A stretch of DNA of 64,000 nucleotides from Pleomorphomonas koreensis DSM 23070 (GTDB lineage: Bacteria; Pseudomonadota; Alphaproteobacteria; Rhizobiales; Pleomorphomonadaceae). The notes below the pieces were generated by a model. That model saw only the letters and a list, made by a program, of their open reading frames with translations. It was not told the origin of the DNA and ran no database searches. The stretch covers positions 186,001-250,000 of the forward strand of contig NZ_AULH01000005.1 of the NCBI RefSeq assembly GCF_000425185.1, given 5' to 3'. The number at the start of each line of letters is the position of its first letter. The first letter of the stretch is position 1. Made by a program: the position numbers and the translations under genes. Positions 60,906-64,000 of this stretch are shown here, in pieces.

Positions 60906-61068
60906 ATGCAGAGTTGCAGGCCGTCCTGCTCACCCCCGGTTGCCGCGGTCGAAACCGAAGTTCACTAAACGCGAGCGACGCCGTAGATCGGAATACCTGC
61001 TCCTGATGTTTGCGGCGAGCTGTGCCGCTGTGCAAGTCGTCGCCATAGTTTTTCTGAGAGCGGTATGA
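60895..61068 (+). CDS. 57-residue single-span membrane protein
   Basis: ATG 60895 lies inside the end of the preceding frame (11-base overlap) and the TGA overlaps the next start (ATGA at 61065). A strongly basic segment ('KFTKRERRRR', 22-31) precedes one hydrophobic span (34-55). No homology known; the coupling supports it. Confidence 0.5.
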   Translation: MAVECRVAGRPAHPRLPRSKPKFTKRERRRRSEYLLLMFAASCAAVQVVAIVFLRAV

Positions 61069-61529
61069 CAAGCCCTGCTGCTCCCGCCCTCCAACTCGAC
61101 GACCGAAGGCGCGCTATCGGTGAAAGCCGTCTGGCTGAGTTGCCAAGCCTGAGGACGCAGTTGGAAATGGCCAGGGTCATCAAGGAGTACCACATCTGGC
61201 TGGCGGTGAGGATTATCGAGGAGCGCGAAGACCAGCCGCAGTTTCGACGGCACCGCCGGCTCCGGGATCTGCTCGAAGCGAATGCCTTGCTTGAAGCGGT
61301 GATCGAACTCGGAGCTCATCTGCAGCCAACACGGCAGCCTTGGTCGATGGAGCGGTCAGGAGATCGTTGGCGTTGTCGCGTGGCGTGGAACGATCGCGGT
61401 AATTTGCGCAGGTGCGCAGGCCGACACGATGACTTGGCGGCTGCCCTGATGATCGCGTTGCTAAGCTCCCTCGGTCGTCGCCGAGAGCGGCCAAAAGAAC
61501 TCTCGAAAGATGGAGAACAGGCAGCATGA
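61065..61529 (+). CDS. Arg/Leu-rich helical protein, unknown
   Basis: 154 residues, soluble. The N-terminal half is helical ('ELPSLRTQLEMARVIKEYHIWLAVRIIEE'), the C-terminal half has 'WRCRVAWNDRGNLRRCAGRHDDLAAALMIALL'. No recognised family. Overlaps the preceding start by 4 bases and the dapA-type pseudogene by 4 bases (ATGA at 61526). Confidence 0.6.
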   Translation: MTSPAAPALQLDDRRRAIGESRLAELPSLRTQLEMARVIKEYHIWLAVRIIEEREDQPQFRRHRRLRDLLEANALLEAVIELGAHLQPTRQPWSMERSGDRWRCRVAWNDRGNLRRCAGRHDDLAAALMIALLSSLGRRRERPKELSKDGEQAA

Positions 61530-62473
61530 CGCCCAGAGGCGACTCTCCGTTATTCGGCGGTCTGATGACCGCACTTGTCACTCCGTTTAGGGGTGAGGCT
61601 ATCGATTTCGACGCCTTGGCGGAGCTCGCCAACTGGCAGATCGACCAGGGCGTACGGGGGCTTGTCGCCTGCGGCACCACGGGCGAGGCGCCGACCCTGT
61701 CTCATCCGGAATGGGCGGCGGTGGTCCGGTTGTGCGTCGAGGTTTCCAATGGCCGTGTGCCGGTGATCGCCGGCTCGGGGACAAACGACACCCAGCGCAC
61801 CGTTGAACTAACCTGCGAGGCGGCTCGGCTTGGCGCGGATGGAGCTCTGGTCGTCACGCCTTATTATAGTCGGCCGAGCCAGTAGGGCCTGTTCCGGCAT
61901 TTCGAGAGTGTCGCGCAAGCTGCGGAGCTGCCGATCATCATCTACAATGTGCCTTCGCGGACGGCCGTCGATATCAGAGTCGAAACGCTGGACCGCCTTG
62001 CGCGCCTGCCCGGCCTTGTCGGCATCAAGGACGCAAGCGGAGATCCGACGCGGGTAAGCGCGATGGCTTTCCGCTTTGGCGATCGCTTCACCCAGCTTTC
62101 CGGACAAGACCGTTCGATGCTCGCCTTCATGACGACAGGAGGAGATGGTGCGATCTCGGTCGTCTCCAACGTCGCCCCGATGTTGACCGCGGCGATGGTC
62201 GGCGCAGTACGCAAAAGCGCCTATCTGGAAGCACGGCGCATCAACGCCCATCTTTTCCCCCTGATCGAAGCGCTGGAGCTTGAAAGCAATCCATGCCCGA
62301 TCAAGTGCGCGTTGCATTGCGCGCGCGGATACTCGCCCGCCGTCCGCCTCCCGCTGGTCGAGGTCACTGAAGCCACCCTGGCAAGAGTTCGCGCGGCCGT
62401 TGCGGAGATCGACACTTTGGCGATCGACACGTGCCTGCTCGCCGAGCGGTCTCTCGTCCCCCTCTCGGTCTGA
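61526..62473 (+). pseudogene. dapA: Dihydrodipicolinate synthase-type gene interrupted by one in-frame amber codon
   Basis: One continuous frame apart from a TAG at 61883-61885. Before it: 'LFGGLMTALVTPFRGEAIDFDAL', the 'GTTGEAPTL' substrate motif and 'GALVVTPYYSRPSQ'. After it: 'GLFRHFESVAQA', 'IYNVPSRTAVD', and the Schiff-base lysine in 'GIKDASGD'. The stop replaces a codon (usually Glu, GAG) between 'PSQ' and 'GLFRHF', so one G-to-T change explains it. Total 315 codons is family-normal. Ordinary translation gives only a 119-residue fragment lacking the lysine. It is the last of the overlapping genes. Confidence 0.88.
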
Positions 62474-62489
62474 TCGGGCCGCCTTTATA

Positions 62490-62510
62490 ACAGCAGCATC
62501 GTGCTGCTGT
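62490..62510 (+). terminator. Hairpin after the dapA-type pseudogene
   Basis: 9-bp perfect stem (62490-62498 with 62502-62510), loop TCG, then GTTCTCT. Starts 16 bases after the stop. Confidence 0.55.
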
Positions 62511-62518
62511 GTTCTCTA

Positions 62519-62531
62519 ATGAAAATACTAT
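62519..62531 (+). promoter_or_regulatory. Second copy of the ATGAAAATACTAT promoter-like motif
   Basis: Exact repeat of 59016-59028, containing a TACTAT -10-like hexamer. It lies 125 bases upstream of the small membrane protein at 62656 and directly behind the hairpin at 62490-62510. Confidence 0.45.
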
Positions 62532-62655
62532 GAAATGCGTTCTTCCGAGAAATGGAGAACAAATCCCGAAATCCTTAGATTCAAGGTATCGGCAAAAAGC
62601 ATCATCTTACTCGACGAGTAGAAGCTCCTGCCGATATCGAGAAAGGATGTCGACG

Positions 62656-62850
62656 ATGTACCCTCGTGGTTACTATTTCTATGCGATGCATCAGCAGAAC
62701 AAAGCCAATGTCGGGCGCACGGATGGCGAGGTCAAGGTTGCCGTGGGCTCGGATGAGCCGATGGCCGACGTTGGAATGTTCCTGCGGCTCGGAGTCGTGA
62801 TAGCCCTCGTAATCGCGGCTGTCGCCATGGTGACGTCGCTGGCCGGCTAG
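62656..62850 (+). CDS. 64-residue single-span membrane protein, unknown
   Basis: ATG 62656 has GAAAGGA eight bases upstream; an in-frame ATG at 62647 overlaps that ribosome site. The tyrosine-rich N-terminus ('YPRGYYFYAMHQQNKANVGRTDGEVKVAVG') is soluble and the C-terminus is one hydrophobic span (44-62), so it is tail-anchored. Function unknown. Confidence 0.6.
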   Translation: MYPRGYYFYAMHQQNKANVGRTDGEVKVAVGSDEPMADVGMFLRLGVVIALVIAAVAMVTSLAG

Positions 62851-62903
62851 CGCCCATCGACGTCCACAGCTCAGTCTTCAACGAACAATCAGGATTATCC
62901 ACC

Positions 62904-63152
62904 ATGGCAAGCGCCATTCCGCCGAAAGAGCCTCCTCAACCTCTGAACCATTTCTTTGTCGGCCAGGACAACCGAGGATGCTGGACCGTCCGCGATGAGC
63001 GTAACCTCGTCGGCGGCTGCTTCGTGAGCAAGGATGCGGCGATTCACTTCGCCCGTCAGGAAACCAACAATGCGCCGGGCGCCGTGATCTGTATGGGCGA
63101 AAACCAGCGTCTGACCCTGGACCCGCTGTTTGGACATTGGGAAGCCGCGTAG
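62904..63152 (+). CDS. Small DUF2188-like protein, unknown
   Basis: 82 residues. 'NHFFVGQDNRGCWTVRDERNLVGGCFVSKDAAIHFARQETN' has the same W-x-V core and length as DUF2188-type domains and resembles the protein at 60448-60759 in layout, though identity is low. Followed by a very strong terminator. Cytoplasmic, function unknown. Confidence 0.65.
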   Translation: MASAIPPKEPPQPLNHFFVGQDNRGCWTVRDERNLVGGCFVSKDAAIHFARQETNNAPGAVICMGENQRLTLDPLFGHWEAA

Positions 63153-63246
63153 CCGGTCGCCGTCGATCCGGAAGCCCCGCCTTTGCACTCGCTGCCCTTC
63201 TCGCGACGTTGGAAATGGGGAAGAAAATCTTCGGCTTGAGATAAGC

Positions 63247-63282
63247 AAAGCCCGCCGACTCTACCGAGTCGGCGGGCTTTTT
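63247..63282 (+). terminator. Strong intrinsic terminator
   Basis: Perfect 15-bp stem (63247-63261 with 63266-63280), loop TACC, followed by T residues. A-residues before the stem let it work in both directions. It separates the preceding genes from the kdp operon. Confidence 0.92.
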
Positions 63283-63540
63283 AGTTACCACCGCGCTTCC
63301 AGCGAGAGATTCCTATGAAATTTTTATGAGTGAGGCCAAAAAAACTATTAGATTCCTATTTTTTGAGGCCTCGTCCTCTCTCGAACCTATATGCGGTTCG
63401 CGTCCATATTTCCGCCAAATTCCTCCTCCGGCACCCGTGTGTACGCAAGGGCGCGCTGGAAGAGTTCAAACTGTGGCTGGTCAGGACAATCCATCTTTGG
63501 CGGGCCATTTGTACCAACAGCGGTGCCGGAGGCGAAAGCA
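63283..63540 (+). promoter_or_regulatory. Upstream region of the kdp operon
   Basis: About 260 bp after the terminator, with AT-rich stretches at 63310-63365 that should hold the kdp promoter and the KdpE site. No convincing gene and no recognisable KdpE box by eye. Confidence 0.45.
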
Positions 63541-63621
63541 ATGGATGTTCTTGTACTAGCGATAGGGTTCGGATTTTTCGCTTTGATGTTTGGCTACATC
63601 AAGCTTTGCGAAAACCTCTGA
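63541..63621 (+). CDS. 26-residue membrane microprotein preceding kdpF
   Basis: Frame 63541-63621 encodes 'MDVLVLAIGFGFFALMFGYIKLCENL'-type sequence, a single hydrophobic span with a short basic end. Similar unnamed peptides of about 26-30 residues precede kdpF in many proteobacterial kdp operons. It is 16 bases before kdpF. Probably a small inner-membrane component or leader of the potassium pump operon. Confidence 0.65.
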   Translation: MDVLVLAIGFGFFALMFGYIKLCENL

Positions 63622-63637
63622 CCCAGGAGGCGGCAAC

Positions 63638-63727
63638 ATGACCTTAGAATATTTCCTTGGGGCGGCAATCGCGGTGTTTATCACCGCCTACCTGCTTTAC
63701 GCCCTCGCTCGTCCCGAGCGGTTCTGA
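63638..63727 (+). CDS. kdpF: KdpF, small subunit of the potassium-transporting ATPase
   Basis: 29 residues, AGGAGG before the ATG. One span with 'GAAIAVFITAYLLYALARPERF', the canonical KdpF ending (LxRPExF). It stabilises the KdpFABC complex in the inner membrane. 30 bases before kdpA. Confidence 0.93.
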   Translation: MTLEYFLGAAIAVFITAYLLYALARPERF

Positions 63728-63757
63728 TCAAGGCAACAGCTCGGAAAGAAACGACCA

Positions 63758-64000
63758 ATGACAATAAACGGATGGATACAGATCCTGGTCTTTCTCGGGA
63801 TCGTTATCGCGCTGGTGAAGCCGCTCGGCGGCTATATCACGCGTGTCATGAACGGCGAGAGAACCTTCCTTTCGCCGGTTCTCGGGCCGGTGGAACGTGG
63901 CCTCTATGGCATGGCCGGAACCAGTGAAAAGGAAGAGCAGCACTGGACGACCTATCTGGGCGCCATGCTGCTGTTCAACCTGGCCGGTTTTGCGTTGCTC
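63758..64000 (+). CDS. kdpA: KdpA, potassium-binding subunit, N-terminal part (runs off the right edge)
   Basis: 81 residues visible. '[70 protein letters not shown]' is the conserved KdpA N-terminus (first span, then the LGPxE and EEQxWxxY motifs). KdpA forms the selectivity-filter-containing channel-like subunit of the high-affinity K+ P-type ATPase. kdpB and the rest should follow outside the window. Confidence 0.95.
   Translation, partial: MTINGWIQILVFLGIVIALVKPLGGYITRVMNGERTFLSPVLGPVERGLYGMAGTSEKEEQHWTTYLGAMLLFNLAGFALL

Noticed and set aside
15001-64000. CRISPR array, rRNA or insertion sequence in the accessory half
   Set aside because: No spaced direct-repeat array, no rRNA signature and no transposase frame were seen.

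Overview
The window is a G+C-rich bacterial chromosome segment, most likely from an alphaproteobacterium of the Hyphomicrobiales. Pointers are the divK-pleD pair followed by a DUF3572 gene and dinB, an NDUFS4-like 'ETC complex I subunit' gene, tRNA genes with encoded CCA, and the codon use. [FeFe]-hydrogenase maturases in such a background recall Pleomorphomonas-like anaerobe-tolerant diazotrophs, but that is inference. The left two thirds (1 to about 41.5 kb) looks like core or long-resident chromosome. From about 41.5 kb to the right end the codon use is visibly less G+C-biased and the gene content is accessory.

Left part. The 3' end of hcp is followed by the H-cluster maturation genes hydE (plus strand) and hydG, an aspartase-like gene and hydF (minus strand). 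No hydrogenase structural gene is in the window. Next come an HpaR-like MarR regulator, a DUF1349 gene, an orphan SsuB/TauB-type ATPase, two tRNA genes flanking the NDUFS4-like gene, and a VanZ-like gene. A DeoR-regulated block (10.1-18.4 kb) joins a polyamine-type ABC importer to an SDR oxidoreductase, a class III aminotransferase of the phospho-lyase type and an APH-fold kinase. It is plausibly a kinase/phospho-lyase route for a hydroxylated amine. A ribose-type ABC importer with a ROK repressor (18.7-23.7 kb) follows. Then comes a cluster (24-29.6 kb) holding two D-aminopeptidase families, Dap-like and DmpA-like, around an SsuABC/NMT1-type importer, which suggests uptake and hydrolysis of D-amino-acid peptides or amides. 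After that: pleD, divK, DUF3572, dinB, a PilZ protein, an Lrp/AsnC regulator divergent from arginase plus ornithine cyclodeaminase, a small membrane protein, a chemoreceptor, tRNA-His, a D-threonine-aldolase-family enzyme and a small secreted repeat protein.

Right part. At 41.5 kb the 5' half of a tRNA-Arg(CCG) gene is broken off, and an intact tRNA-Arg(CCG) lies about 250 bp further on, as expected at an island border. A minus-strand defence region follows (42-54.7 kb). It holds a HigA-like regulator, a BsuBI/PstI-type methyltransferase and endonuclease, and then a six-gene, almost gap-free operon. That operon encodes a GajA-like OLD ATPase/nuclease, a GajB-like UvrD helicase, a small Cys/His-rich protein, and an ABC-three-component set (PD-(D/E)xK-like protein, middle component, DUF3732 SMC-like ATPase).

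The last 9 kb holds a stress and metabolism cargo. It contains two Hsp20 genes (the first behind a ROSE-like RNA thermometer), a second NDUFS4-like protein, several tiny membrane proteins, an MhpD-like hydratase, an outer-membrane porin, a dapA-type gene broken by one amber codon, and the start of a kdp potassium-pump operon (microprotein, kdpF, kdpA). No integrase is visible, so the right end of the island, if there is one, lies outside the window.
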